DNA from: Taklimakanibacter sp021828105
Lineage (GTDB): Bacteria; Pseudomonadota; Alphaproteobacteria; Rhizobiales; Aestuariivirgaceae
Direction: 5' to 3'
DNA length: 64,000 nucleotides
Assembly (NCBI GenBank): GCA_021828105.1
Contig: JAKATG010000006.1
Location: 186,001 to 250,000 of the forward strand
Part shown: positions 8,182 to 16,351 of the stretch, in pieces
How the letters are laid out: every line of letters starts with the position of its first letter
How positions within the stretch are numbered: position 1 is the stretch's first letter
The notes under the pieces: generated by a model
Databases searched by the model: none
What the model was told of the DNA's origin: nothing
Seen by the model: the letters and a program-made list of their open reading frames with translations, nothing else
Made by a program: the position numbers and the translations under genes

Positions 8182-9717
8182 ATGACCATCCCAATCGGCG
8201 ACAGTCCGCTCACTCTCGATCATATCCGCAAGGCGCTGGCCGGGCCGATCACGATCGAGCTCACCCCAAAGGCGCGCGCCCAGATCGCGCGCAGTGCCGA
8301 AACGGTGACGCGGCTCCTCGCCACCGGTGACGCGATCTATGGCGTCAATACCGGCTTCGGCAAGCTCGCCAAGCAGCGGATCGCTGCGCCCGATCTCTCG
8401 GCGCTGCAGCTCAATATTGTGCGCTCGCATGCGGCGGGCGTCGGCGCGCCGCTCGATCAAGCCATCGTGCGCACCATCCTCCTGCTCAAGATCAACGCGC
8501 TCTCGCAAGGCGCTTCCGGCATCAGCGTCCAGGCGATGGATACGCTGGCAAAGCTCCTCAACCAGGACATCCTGCCAGTGATCCCGGGGCAGGGATCGGT
8601 CGGCGCCTCGGGCGATCTGGCGCCGCTCGCCCATCTGAGCCTCGTGCTCATCGGCGAAGGCGAGGCCTTCGTCAAAGGCAAACGCGTTTCCGGCCGCGAG
8701 GCGCTTCGGGCAGCGGGCTTGGGCCCCGTACCGCTCGGGCCCAAGGAGGGCCTGGCGCTCCTCAACGGCACGCAGGTCTCGACCGCGCTCGCCCTTTCCG
8801 GCCTCATCGCCGCCGAGCGCAATGCCGCGTGCGAAATCCTCGCCGGCGCGCTCTCGGTCGATGCCGTCATGGGATCGGACACGCCCTTCGATCCGCGCAT
8901 CCATGCCTTGCGGCCGCATCCCGGCCAGCAGCTCGCGGCCAAGCACTATCGCCGCCTGATGGAAGGAAGCCGCATCCGTGCCTCGCATGTGACGGGCGAT
9001 GACCGGGTGCAGGATCCCTATTCCTTCCGCTGCCAGCCGCAAGTGATGGGGGCGGCGCTCGATCTCCTCAGCAATGCCGCGAAGACGCTCGTCATCGAGG
9101 CCAATGGTGTCTCCGATAATCCGCTGGTCTTTGCCGAGGACGGCGCGGTGTTGTCGGGCGGCAATTTCCACGCCGAGCCCGTCGCCTTCGCCGCCGATAT
9201 CATCGCCATGGCCGTCGCCGAAATGGGCTCGATTAGCGAGAGGCGCATCGCCGCTTTGATCGACCCGACGATCTCGCTCCTGCCGCCCTTTCTCATCCGC
9301 AATCCGGGCCTGAATTCCGGCTTCATGATCCCGCAATGCACCGCCGCGGCACTGATGAGCGAGAACAAGCAGCTCGCCCATCCGGCGAGCGTCGACAGCG
9401 TGCCGACCTCGGCCAATCAGGAAGACCATGTCAGCATGGCGACTCATGGCGCGCGCAGGCTTTCCCTCATGAATGCCAATCTCGCCCGCATCATCGCCAT
9501 CGAGCTGCTCGCCGCTGCCGAAGGCATCGACTTCCGCAGGCCCCTTACCTCGTCGCAACCGCTCGAGGAAACCTTCAAGCTCATCCGCGGCAAGGCCGCG
9601 GCGCGCGAAACCGACCGCGAATTCGCCACCGACATCGAAGGCATCGCCGCTATGGTCGAGACGGGGAGCTTCGCGGGCTTCGTGCCGGGTCTGCTGAACG
9701 ATCTCGGTGTTGCATAG
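8182..9717 (+). CDS. hutH: Histidine ammonia-lyase (canonical MIO site)
   Basis: Histidase (511 aa), catalysing L-histidine to trans-urocanate plus ammonia. It keeps the full MIO-forming triad in GQGSVGASGDLAPLAH (about residue 145), the catalytic tyrosine loop YGVNTGFGKLA, QDPYSFRCQPQVMG, SDNPLVF, and QEDHVSMATHGA near residue 415. Family length is normal. It is cotranscribed with hutF (8-base gap). This is the only one of four histidase-family genes in the window with an intact Ala-Ser-Gly, so it is the best candidate for the real histidase and the reference against which the other three should be aligned. Confidence 0.97.
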   Translation: MTIPIGDSPLTLDHIRKALAGPITIELTPKARAQIARSAETVTRLLATGDAIYGVNTGFGKLAKQRIAAPDLSALQLNIVRSHAAGVGAPLDQAIVRTILLLKINALSQGASGISVQAMDTLAKLLNQDILPVIPGQGSVGASGDLAPLAHLSLVLIGEGEAFVKGKRVSGREALRAAGLGPVPLGPKEGLALLNGTQVSTALALSGLIAAERNAACEILAGALSVDAVMGSDTPFDPRIHALRPHPGQQLAAKHYRRLMEGSRIRASHVTGDDRVQDPYSFRCQPQVMGAALDLLSNAAKTLVIEANGVSDNPLVFAEDGAVLSGGNFHAEPVAFAADIIAMAVAEMGSISERRIAALIDPTISLLPPFLIRNPGLNSGFMIPQCTAAALMSENKQLAHPASVDSVPTSANQEDHVSMATHGARRLSLMNANLARIIAIELLAAAEGIDFRRPLTSSQPLEETFKLIRGKAAARETDREFATDIEGIAAMVETGSFAGFVPGLLNDLGVA

Positions 9718-9871
9718 GGGCATACTGTCGTCGCCAGCGCGACAGCAGCGCCCGCAACCGGCTCGCCGCTTTGCGCAGGGCGGCCTTGCGCAGGCGGTTG
9801 GCGCGCCGGACATAGAATTGCTGGTCGATTGAGCCGTCCGGCCGTCGCATTTCGAAACCGAGTTCGCTCAC
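9650..9871 (-). CDS. Small basic protein of unknown function (possible gene)
   Basis: A possible 73-aa product starting at GTG, with AGGAG nine bases upstream of the start. The first 50 residues are strongly basic and helical-looking (IDQQFYVRRANRLRKAA, then RLRALLSRWRRQY), similar in feel to short DUF1127-like alphaproteobacterial proteins, but I cannot name a family. The last third runs antisense into the end of hutH, where its sequence looks like shadow coding. The rest of the 305-base gap between hutH and the next gene shows no other feature. Only the ribosome site and composition support it. Confidence 0.4.
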   Translation of the reverse strand: MSELGFEMRRPDGSIDQQFYVRRANRLRKAALRKAASRLRALLSRWRRQYAPMQHRDRSADPARSPRSSPSRP

Positions 9872-10022
9872 CGCATTGATCTCCTACGCTGAGGGCCCAC
9901 AAAGCGTAAGCAAATGCGCTTAAATCCGCTTGATCGGAGGCTTGCCTTATCCTTGCCTCTCGCTTGTCTTTGCTTGCCATTCGCCCGTTCCATGCGGATA
10001 GCAGCCTGTGATAGAAGCGCGC

Positions 10023-11207
10023 ATGCGCTACAAGTTCGGGCAATGCGAATTGACGCCGGCAGCCCGCGAACTCGTCGTGGCGGGCGGACTGCGTCCGGTC
10101 GAGCCGCAGGTCTTCGACCTGCTGCATCATCTGGTGAAGGAACACGACCGGGTGGTCTCGACCGACGAGCTGATCAATGTCATCTGGAACGGCCGGATCG
10201 TTTCGGAATCCGCCATCAATTCCCGCATCAGCGCCGCCCGCTCCGCCATCGGCGATGACGGCCAGCGCCAGGAATGGATCAAGACCGTGCGCGGCCGCGG
10301 CTTCCGCTTCATCGGCGCCGTGACCGCCGTCACACCGGCCGCCGGCGAAGCGCCGGAGAGCAGCACCGCGGGCCGCCAGCGCATCGGCTTCTGCCGCTCC
10401 GCCGATGAGACCCGTATCGCCTATGCCACGATGGGAAGCGGCTATCCCATGGTGAAGGCCGGTCACTGGCTCACCCATCTCGAGCACGACATGCGCAATC
10501 CCATCTGGCGGCCCTTCCTCGACGAGCTCAGCCGGCGTTTTCACCTGGTGCGCTATGACCAGCGCGGCAATGGTCTCTCGGACTGGGACGTCACCGACTT
10601 CACCCTCGATCGCTTCGTCGATGATCTCGAAGCGGTGGTGGATTCAGCCGGCATCGATCGTTTCGCCCTCTATGGCATGTCGCAGGGCGTGCCCATCGCC
10701 ATCGCCTATATCCGCCGTCATCCCGAGCGCGTGAGCCATCTGATCCTGCAAGGCGGCTATGAGAAGGGCCGGCTCGTCCGCTCGGCTGCCGAGCGCGAGC
10801 AGGCCGAGGCCATCATCACCCTGATCCGGCATGGCTGGGGCAAGCGCGACAGCGCCTTCATCGATGCGTTCACCACCATGTATATTCCGGGCGGCGACCG
10901 CGAGCAGATCGACTCCGTCGCCGACCTGCAGAGACACTCGACCTCGGCGGCGAACGCCGCGGCGCTGCGCGCGGCGGTCGATCATTTCGATGTGAGTGCC
11001 CTCACCGACAAGGTGCGGGTCCCGACGCTCGTGATGCATTCGCGCGATGACGGCGTCCAGCCTCTCGATCAGGCCCGCCAGATCGCGTCGCGTATCCCCG
11101 CGGCCGAGTTCGTCCTGCTCGAAAGCCGCAATCACGTCATCCTGCCGCAGGAACCGGCCTGGCGGGTCATGTTCAGCGAGATCGAGCGGTTCGTGCTCGG
11201 GACCTGA
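10023..11207 (+). CDS. Winged-helix (OmpR/CadC-type) regulator fused to alpha/beta hydrolase
   Basis: A 394-aa two-domain protein. Residues 1-95 are an OmpR/PhoB-type winged helix (VEPQVFDLLHHLV, then INSRISAARSAIGD and the wing TVRGRGFRFIG). Residues 125-394 are an alpha/beta hydrolase with the nucleophile elbow GMSQG, an acid in HSRDDGVQ, and histidine in SRNHVILP. The DNA-binding domain precedes the hydrolase as in other CadC-like one-component regulators where the C-terminal domain could sense or process an ester-like signal. An ATG at 10023 is preferred to a GTG 15 bases upstream. It stands alone on this strand, convergent with a second hydrolase. The ligand is unknown. Confidence 0.85.
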   Translation: MRYKFGQCELTPAARELVVAGGLRPVEPQVFDLLHHLVKEHDRVVSTDELINVIWNGRIVSESAINSRISAARSAIGDDGQRQEWIKTVRGRGFRFIGAVTAVTPAAGEAPESSTAGRQRIGFCRSADETRIAYATMGSGYPMVKAGHWLTHLEHDMRNPIWRPFLDELSRRFHLVRYDQRGNGLSDWDVTDFTLDRFVDDLEAVVDSAGIDRFALYGMSQGVPIAIAYIRRHPERVSHLILQGGYEKGRLVRSAAEREQAEAIITLIRHGWGKRDSAFIDAFTTMYIPGGDREQIDSVADLQRHSTSAANAAALRAAVDHFDVSALTDKVRVPTLVMHSRDDGVQPLDQARQIASRIPAAEFVLLESRNHVILPQEPAWRVMFSEIERFVLGT

Positions 11208-12011
11208 TCAGTTTTTCCGCTCCAAAAACGTCAACAGCACATCATTGAAATAGTCCGGCCGTTGCAGCGGCGCAAAGTGGCTGACGCCCGCAAGCCGGAT
11301 CAGCTCGGCGCCGGGAATGCTGCGAGCGAGGTATTCGGCATGTTCCGGCGTGATGAACTCGTCATGCTCGCTGTGCACGATCGCTACGGGAACCCGGATC
11401 CGGGCCAGGTCATGCGCCGAATAATGGGGTTCGGTCTGCATCATCAGGCTCACCGCATCGACGAATGAATCGAACCGGTCCGGCGTCACCGAAAGCCGCG
11501 CATAATCCTTGGCGTGCCGGCCGAAGCAGCGATCGATGACAGGCGTCGGCACGAATTCCCTGGTGCCGCTCGGATCCATGTTGCAGCCGAAGAAGAAAAC
11601 ACCCGCGACGCGATGCGGAGACCTCATGGCCAGGACGAGAGCGATGCAGGCGCCGTCGCTCCAGCCGATGAAGGCTGCCTTGTCGAGATCGAGCGCATCC
11701 ATCACCGCGAGCACATCGGAGGCCATCAGCTCATAGGTAAAGGGACGATCATCGCGCGTCGATCGGCCGTGACCGCGGCTGTCGATGAGAATGACGCGAT
11801 GGCCTGCGTCCAACAAAGCGGGAAGCTGATAGGTCCAATTGCCGCTATGGCCCAGGCCGCCATGCAACAGGATCACCGGAGCGCCTTCGGCATAGCTCGC
11901 ATGCCAGATGCGGGCACCTTCATGCTCGACATGGCCTTCTCTATCGGCGGGCGGCAGGGCCGGCGCACCGTCACTGGCGAAACGGATGAGATCGTCGTCG
12001 TGAGGCTGCAT
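11208..12011 (-). CDS. Alpha/beta hydrolase
   Basis: A 267-aa alpha/beta-fold hydrolase: oxyanion region VILLHGGLGHSGNW, RGHGRS, nucleophile elbow GWSDG (serine), acid in HSEHDEF, and histidine in GVSHFAP. Such proteins include esterases, lactonases and C-C hydrolases; the substrate cannot be told. The start was set at 12011, where homology-like sequence begins. It lies 5 bases downstream of the CGNR regulator on the same strand, so the two form an operon that diverges from an MFS transporter. Its stop abuts the end of the convergent fusion gene. Confidence 0.85.
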   Translation of the reverse strand: MQPHDDDLIRFASDGAPALPPADREGHVEHEGARIWHASYAEGAPVILLHGGLGHSGNWTYQLPALLDAGHRVILIDSRGHGRSTRDDRPFTYELMASDVLAVMDALDLDKAAFIGWSDGACIALVLAMRSPHRVAGVFFFGCNMDPSGTREFVPTPVIDRCFGRHAKDYARLSVTPDRFDSFVDAVSLMMQTEPHYSAHDLARIRVPVAIVHSEHDEFITPEHAEYLARSIPGAELIRLAGVSHFAPLQRPDYFNDVLLTFLERKN

Positions 12012-12016
12012 TGCGT

Positions 12017-12607
12017 TCAGATCGCCTTGCGCTTGCGGAACATCGCCACATTGAACCGCGTCGCGCAGCGTTTCCCGCAGAAGCGCTGGCGGCCGGATTT
12101 CGAGCGGTCGGCGAAGATCTCCTCGCACGGCTTCGATGCGCATTGGCGCAGGCGCTCAGGTCCGAGCTCGGCGACGAGATCGGCAAGCCCGCGCGTCACC
12201 ACCGCTTCGACATGCTGCACCGGCTGCAGATGCGGGGACGGCGCGAAGACCACGTGGAAGGCGCCCCCATCGGCAAGGGCCTTCGCGATCCATGGCCAGT
12301 GCACGAGCTTGTGATCGAGATAATGCGCGAGATCCTGAAGCGGCAACTCGCCCGCGATGAAGCGGGTGAGGATGCTGCGGAGGTCGTCGCGGAAGAGCTG
12401 CAGGCGCCGCGCCACCTTGCCCCAGTCCAGGTCCCAATCCATCTCGCACCATTCGCTCAAGAAGACCCGGGCATGCTCGGGATTGGCGAAGAGATCGACG
12501 ATGGGACGCAAAGGATCATAGGTGTTCACGAAGGCGAGCGCGAAGGCTTTGGGGTCATGATCCGCCCGAAGCCAGGCCGGGCCGTGGAGCGTAATATCGT
12601 TTTCCAT
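12017..12607 (-). CDS. ABATE/CGNR zinc-finger regulator
   Basis: A 196-aa protein with an N-terminal ABATE-like domain (AFALAFVNTYD) and a C-terminal CGNR-type zinc finger at about residues 155-190, with cysteines in QCASKPC and FCGKRCATRFNVA. Proteins of this class are presumed DNA-binding regulators, often next to an exporter or a stress gene. It is divergent from an MFS transporter, with an inverted repeat in the gap that may be its operator, and is followed 5 bases later by a hydrolase gene. The usual CGNR tetrad reads CGKR here, a conservative change. Confidence 0.82.
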   Translation of the reverse strand: MENDITLHGPAWLRADHDPKAFALAFVNTYDPLRPIVDLFANPEHARVFLSEWCEMDWDLDWGKVARRLQLFRDDLRSILTRFIAGELPLQDLAHYLDHKLVHWPWIAKALADGGAFHVVFAPSPHLQPVQHVEAVVTRGLADLVAELGPERLRQCASKPCEEIFADRSKSGRQRFCGKRCATRFNVAMFRKRKAI

Positions 12608-12614
12608 TTTACAA

Positions 12615-12638
12615 GCTTACAAAAATGGGTTAGTAAGC
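12615..12638. promoter_or_regulatory. Inverted repeat between CGNR regulator and MFS gene
   Basis: GCTTAC (12615-12620) and GTAAGC (12633-12638) form a perfect 6-bp inverted repeat with a 12-base spacer in the 61-base gap between two divergent starts. It is a reasonable operator for the CGNR protein controlling itself and the transporter. No experimental consensus is known to me. Confidence 0.45.
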
Positions 12639-12668
12639 GTTTATCCGAAATATATAGATTACGCCTCG

Positions 12669-13865
12669 ATGCGTCCACTGCATCTGATTGTCGCGTCCGT
12701 CACCGGTGCCAGCTTCGGCATCAATGCGGTGAAATACGCGGTCCCGGCGCTGCTGGCACTGGCCGGAAGCAGCGCCTCGCAAATCGGCGTCTTCGCGGCG
12801 TCGGTCACGGCCGCCTGGCCAGTCCTCGGCCTCTTCGCCGGATTGCTGCTCGACCGGTCGAGCAAGCTCGGCGTGCTCAGGCTCGGCGAGATCATCGCCG
12901 CGGCGAGCCTTCTGTTCCTGGTCGCGCTCTATGCCACCAGCGCGCTGGCGCTCGCCTTGTTATGCGTGGCGGGCTTCGCCATCGGCGCGGCGGAAGTGCT
13001 GGTCGATACCAGCAGCCAGTCGATCCTGCCCGAAATCGTGGCGAAACGAGAGCTGCGCTCGGCCAACAGCCTGCTCAATGGCGCGAAGACGGTCGGCGTC
13101 ACCTTGCTGGCGCCGGTGCTGATCGCGGCCCTTGTCGATATCGAGCCGCTATCGGCCCTGGCCGTCGCGGCCCTCGTGCTGGTCGCAGCCTTCGCCGCCA
13201 TCCTCCGGCTCAAAGGGCAGGCGGCGCAAACGAGCGCCGCCTTGCGCTTTTCCGATCTTACCAGCGGCCTCGTCTTCCTGGCCCGGACGCCGGTCTTCCC
13301 CGGCCTCACTCTGGTGCTGGCCGTGATGTCGATCGCCTGGGGCGGATGGTTCGTGCTGATCGTGAGCTATGTGATCTCGGACACGGGCTTGGGCCTCAAC
13401 GCCACGGCCTATGGCAGCGTCGTCACCATGCTGGGCCTCGGCAGCCTCACCGGCGCTTTCGCCTATGGCTTCCTGCAAAGGACGCTCGGTACGCGCCCGG
13501 TCCTCATGCTCGATGTCCTGGGCACGATCTTGTTCCATGCCGTGCCGGCCTCAGGGCTAGGCTTCATCCCGAGCGCTGCCGCGGCCTATCTCGCCGGCAT
13601 CGGCGGCGTCACCTGGGTGATCAGCGTCAGCGCCTATCAGCAGGCGACCGTGCCGGGTGCGATGCTCGGCCGCCTGGTCGCGAGCTATCGCTGGATCGGC
13701 TGGAGCGCCTTCTTCACAGGCTCGGTCATTGCCGGTCCCCTGGCCGATAATCTGGGATTCAGCGGCGCCTTCACGACATTCGCTCTGCTCAATGTCGTCC
13801 TCCTCATCGCGTTCCCCTTCGTCATTCCGAAGAGCCAGATTCTCGATGAGCCGCTGGCCACCTGA
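12669..13865 (+). CDS. MFS transporter
   Basis: A 398-aa major-facilitator protein with about twelve hydrophobic segments spread along its length and a loop motif GLLLDRSSKLGVLRLG between TM2 and TM3 in the position of the family A motif. The second half starts after a short cytosolic loop around residue 200. Its type resembles small-molecule exporters. It diverges from the CGNR regulator-hydrolase operon, which suggests that the regulator responds to the transported compound. It ends 29 bases before hutG, and readthrough into hutG is possible. Confidence 0.88.
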   Translation: MRPLHLIVASVTGASFGINAVKYAVPALLALAGSSASQIGVFAASVTAAWPVLGLFAGLLLDRSSKLGVLRLGEIIAAASLLFLVALYATSALALALLCVAGFAIGAAEVLVDTSSQSILPEIVAKRELRSANSLLNGAKTVGVTLLAPVLIAALVDIEPLSALAVAALVLVAAFAAILRLKGQAAQTSAALRFSDLTSGLVFLARTPVFPGLTLVLAVMSIAWGGWFVLIVSYVISDTGLGLNATAYGSVVTMLGLGSLTGAFAYGFLQRTLGTRPVLMLDVLGTILFHAVPASGLGFIPSAAAAYLAGIGGVTWVISVSAYQQATVPGAMLGRLVASYRWIGWSAFFTGSVIAGPLADNLGFSGAFTTFALLNVVLLIAFPFVIPKSQILDEPLAT

Positions 13866-13894
13866 TGCTATAGCTTCGCCAGAGGGAAACAGCG

Positions 13895-14683
13895 GTGACG
13901 ACACTCTATGATATTCAGGCGGGCGAAGGTCCGCTCATTTTTTCGGTGCCGCATGCCGGCACCGAGCTTCCCTCCGATATCGCCGAGCGGCTGACGCCGC
14001 ATGCGAGGACGCTTCCCGACACCGACTGGCATGTCGAGCAGCTCTATGATTTTTCAGCCACGCTCGGCGCCACGCTGATCCGCGCCAATGTCAGCCGCTA
14101 TGTGATCGACCTCAACCGCCCGCCCCAGGATGAAAGCCTCTATCCGGGACAGGCGACAACCGGCCTGTGCCCGCCCATCGAATTCGACGGCACGCCGATC
14201 TACAAGGACGGCAAGGAGGTCCCAGCACCGGAGGTCGCACGCCGGCGTGAGACCTACTGGCAGCCTTATCATGATCGGCTCGCCGCCGAGATCGATCGAG
14301 TGAAGACGCGTCACGGCTATGCGCTGCTGTTCGATTGCCATTCCATCGCGTCGCGCGTGCCGCGGCTGTTTCCGGGCACGCTGCCCGACCTCAATCTCGG
14401 CACCGTCCATGGCGCAAGCTGCGCCGGTTCGCTGCAGGAGCAGATCACGGGCATCATGGTGAAGAGCGGTCTTAGCCACGTCGTGAATGGCCGCTTTGTC
14501 GGGGGCCATATCACGCGCCAATACGGCAAGCCTTCCGAGAATGTGCATGCCGTGCAGATGGAGAAGGGTCAGGACTGTCATCTCATGGATGACGGCTCGA
14601 GCCGTCTCGATCCCGCCAAGGTGGCGAAGCTCAAGCCGGTGCTGCGCCGGATCGCCGAAGCCATGCTCGCATGGCGCCCCTGA
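13895..14683 (+). CDS. hutG: N-formylglutamate amidohydrolase
   Basis: HutG (262 aa), the zinc-dependent deformylase that cleaves N-formyl-L-glutamate to glutamate and formate and so completes the HutF branch of histidine catabolism. Landmarks are FSVPHAGTELP (metal His), DTDWHVEQLYDF, NRPPQDESLYPGQATTGLCP and FDCHSIASRVP. A GTG start at 13895 has GAGGGA upstream. It is separated from hutFH by about 4.2 kb of unrelated genes. Its last 13 bases overlap the start of the next lyase-family gene, which implies coupled translation. Confidence 0.95.
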   Translation: MTTLYDIQAGEGPLIFSVPHAGTELPSDIAERLTPHARTLPDTDWHVEQLYDFSATLGATLIRANVSRYVIDLNRPPQDESLYPGQATTGLCPPIEFDGTPIYKDGKEVPAPEVARRRETYWQPYHDRLAAEIDRVKTRHGYALLFDCHSIASRVPRLFPGTLPDLNLGTVHGASCAGSLQEQITGIMVKSGLSHVVNGRFVGGHITRQYGKPSENVHAVQMEKGQDCHLMDDGSSRLDPAKVAKLKPVLRRIAEAMLAWRP

Positions 14684-16185
14684 TCCTCACCGGCAGGTCG
14701 CTCACGCCCGAAAGCGTCGAGAAGGTCGCTCTCGGCGAGAAGATCGCCATCGACAGCGCCGCACGTCCGCTCCTCGAAAAGGGAAGGCGCATCGTCGAGC
14801 GGCATCTCGAGGAGGGCATCCCGGTCTATGGTCTCAATACCGGGCTTGGCGCTCGCGCCGGCGAGATGCTGCCGCCGGAGGCGCTCGCCGAGTTCAGCCT
14901 GCGCATGGTGCGCGGCCGCGCGCAAGGATTGGGCTCAGCCCTGACGGCACCCGAAGCACGGGCCGTCATGGTCACGCGCCTCAATACGCTGCTTTCCGGC
15001 GCCGCGGGCGCCAGCCCGCCTGTCGCCGACTATCTCGCGGATGTGCTCAACCGGAACATCGTGCCGGTCATGCCGCGCCATGCCTCGATCGGCGCCGGCG
15101 ATCTCGTCGCCATGGCGGCGCTCGCTCATGCGCTGATCGGCGAGGGCGAGATCCTCATCGACGGAGAGCGCCGTCCGGCTCGCGATGCCCTGGCCGTGGC
15201 GGGTCTGGCACCGCTCGCTCTCAAGCCGAAGGACGGCCAGGTCCTGTGCAACAATACCGCTTTCTCGGTCGGGCTCGCCGCGCTCGCCGCAGCTCGCGCG
15301 CGCCGCGCCGTGACATCGCTGCAGATCGCCGGCGCGCTCTCCTTCATCGGCTTCCGCGGCAATCCGACGCCCTTCGCCAAGCCTGCGACCCGCATAAGGC
15401 CCCAGCCCGGCGAGGTCGAGGCCGGCGATGAATTGCTGGCACTCACCGATTTCGGGACGCCCGACAGCAAGGCGCGGCGGCTCCAGGACCCCTTGTCCTT
15501 CCGCTGCATGCCGCAAGTCCATGGTGCCGCCTATGCGGAGGCGCTGCGCCTCGATCAGGCGCTCGCTATCGAGCTCAATTCGGTCGCCGACAATCCGGTC
15601 GTCCTTCTCGATGAGGAGAAGATCATCGGCACCAGCAATTTCCATATGCCGCATCTGACGCTGGCGCTCGACGGCATGGCGCGGGCTTTGGCGCTCGCCG
15701 CGACCGATTCGGTCTCGCGCGTCGCCAAGCTCATGAGCCCGTCCTTCTCCGGCCTGCCGCCGCTTCTGTCCTCGGAGAGCGTCGATCGTGCCGGCTTCGC
15801 GCCATTGCTCAAGCCCACCGAGGCGCTGCGCGCCGAGATCATCCATCTGGCCAATCCGGTGCCGATCCTTCCCAGCCAGAATGCCGACGGGCAGGAAGAT
15901 GCGGCGACTTTCTCCGCCCTCGCCGCCCAGAAGCTCGGCGATCTTCTCGACCGTCTCGATCTCCTGGGGGCGCTCGAATTGCTGGCGGGCGCGCAGGCGG
16001 TCGATCTCGCCGGACTGAAGAAGCTGCCGGCGAGACTGGCGCCGGTTCACGCGCGTATCCGGGCGATCTCGAATTTCATCGATGACGATCGCCCGCTTGG
16101 CCGCGAGATCGAGCGGATCGCTTCCGAATTGATCAGAACCGGTGAACTTGCCTCTGTCGCCGGTCAGACAGGCTCTCGCGGCTGA
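14671..16185 (+). CDS. Histidase-family lyase homologue lacking the MIO serine
   Basis: A 504-aa HAL/PAL-family protein. It retains the tyrosine loop VYGLNTGLGARA, VLCNNTAFSVGLAAL, LQDPLSFRCMPQVHG, ADNPVVLL, and GQEDAATFS in the place of QEDHVSM. At the MIO site it reads HASIGAGDLVAMAALAHALIGEGE; aligned to HutH, this is an exact one-residue deletion of the serine of Ala-Ser-Gly, so the normal MIO ring cannot be built. Flanking spacing is unchanged, which argues for a precise change and not decay. It overlaps hutG by 13 bases and is presumably made with it. A different lyase chemistry, a different substrate, or a subunit role in a mixed tetramer with HutH are all possible. Confidence 0.83.
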   Translation: MAPLILTGRSLTPESVEKVALGEKIAIDSAARPLLEKGRRIVERHLEEGIPVYGLNTGLGARAGEMLPPEALAEFSLRMVRGRAQGLGSALTAPEARAVMVTRLNTLLSGAAGASPPVADYLADVLNRNIVPVMPRHASIGAGDLVAMAALAHALIGEGEILIDGERRPARDALAVAGLAPLALKPKDGQVLCNNTAFSVGLAALAAARARRAVTSLQIAGALSFIGFRGNPTPFAKPATRIRPQPGEVEAGDELLALTDFGTPDSKARRLQDPLSFRCMPQVHGAAYAEALRLDQALAIELNSVADNPVVLLDEEKIIGTSNFHMPHLTLALDGMARALALAATDSVSRVAKLMSPSFSGLPPLLSSESVDRAGFAPLLKPTEALRAEIIHLANPVPILPSQNADGQEDAATFSALAAQKLGDLLDRLDLLGALELLAGAQAVDLAGLKKLPARLAPVHARIRAISNFIDDDRPLGREIERIASELIRTGELASVAGQTGSRG

Positions 16186-16351
16186 TGAAGTCGAGCAAGG
16201 CGATCATCGTTACGGCTTTTCTCCAGATCGACTTGGCATAGGAACCGCGCGAACTCGCTTCACTACCCGCCGTCTCGCCATGTGCTCCATTGCGCAGACG
16301 CCTAGGGACAACGACACAGGTGTATTCGTCGAGCAGATCAAACCTGATCAT
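16133..16351 (-). CDS. Small coupled ORF after the PaaK-like ligase (possible gene)
   Basis: A 72-aa reading frame whose ATG lies inside the end of the PaaK-like gene (14-base overlap), so it could be translationally coupled to it. The start reads MIRFDLLDEYTCVVVP and the tail is Arg/Gln-rich. It runs 53 bases antisense into the end of the convergent lyase-family gene. No family is recognised. A short peptide gene next to an adenylate-forming enzyme could be a modified-peptide precursor, but nothing in its sequence shows this and it may be chance. Confidence 0.3.
   Translation of the reverse strand: MIRFDLLDEYTCVVVPRRLRNGAHGETAGSEASSRGSYAKSIWRKAVTMIALLDFISRESLSDRRQRQVHRF

Noticed and set aside
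7339..9813. Long open frame on the minus strand across hutF-hutH (more than 800 codons)
   Set aside because: It is antisense to two well-supported genes, and its translation is rich in Arg/Glu/Asp with no family character; long antisense frames are common in GC-rich DNA.
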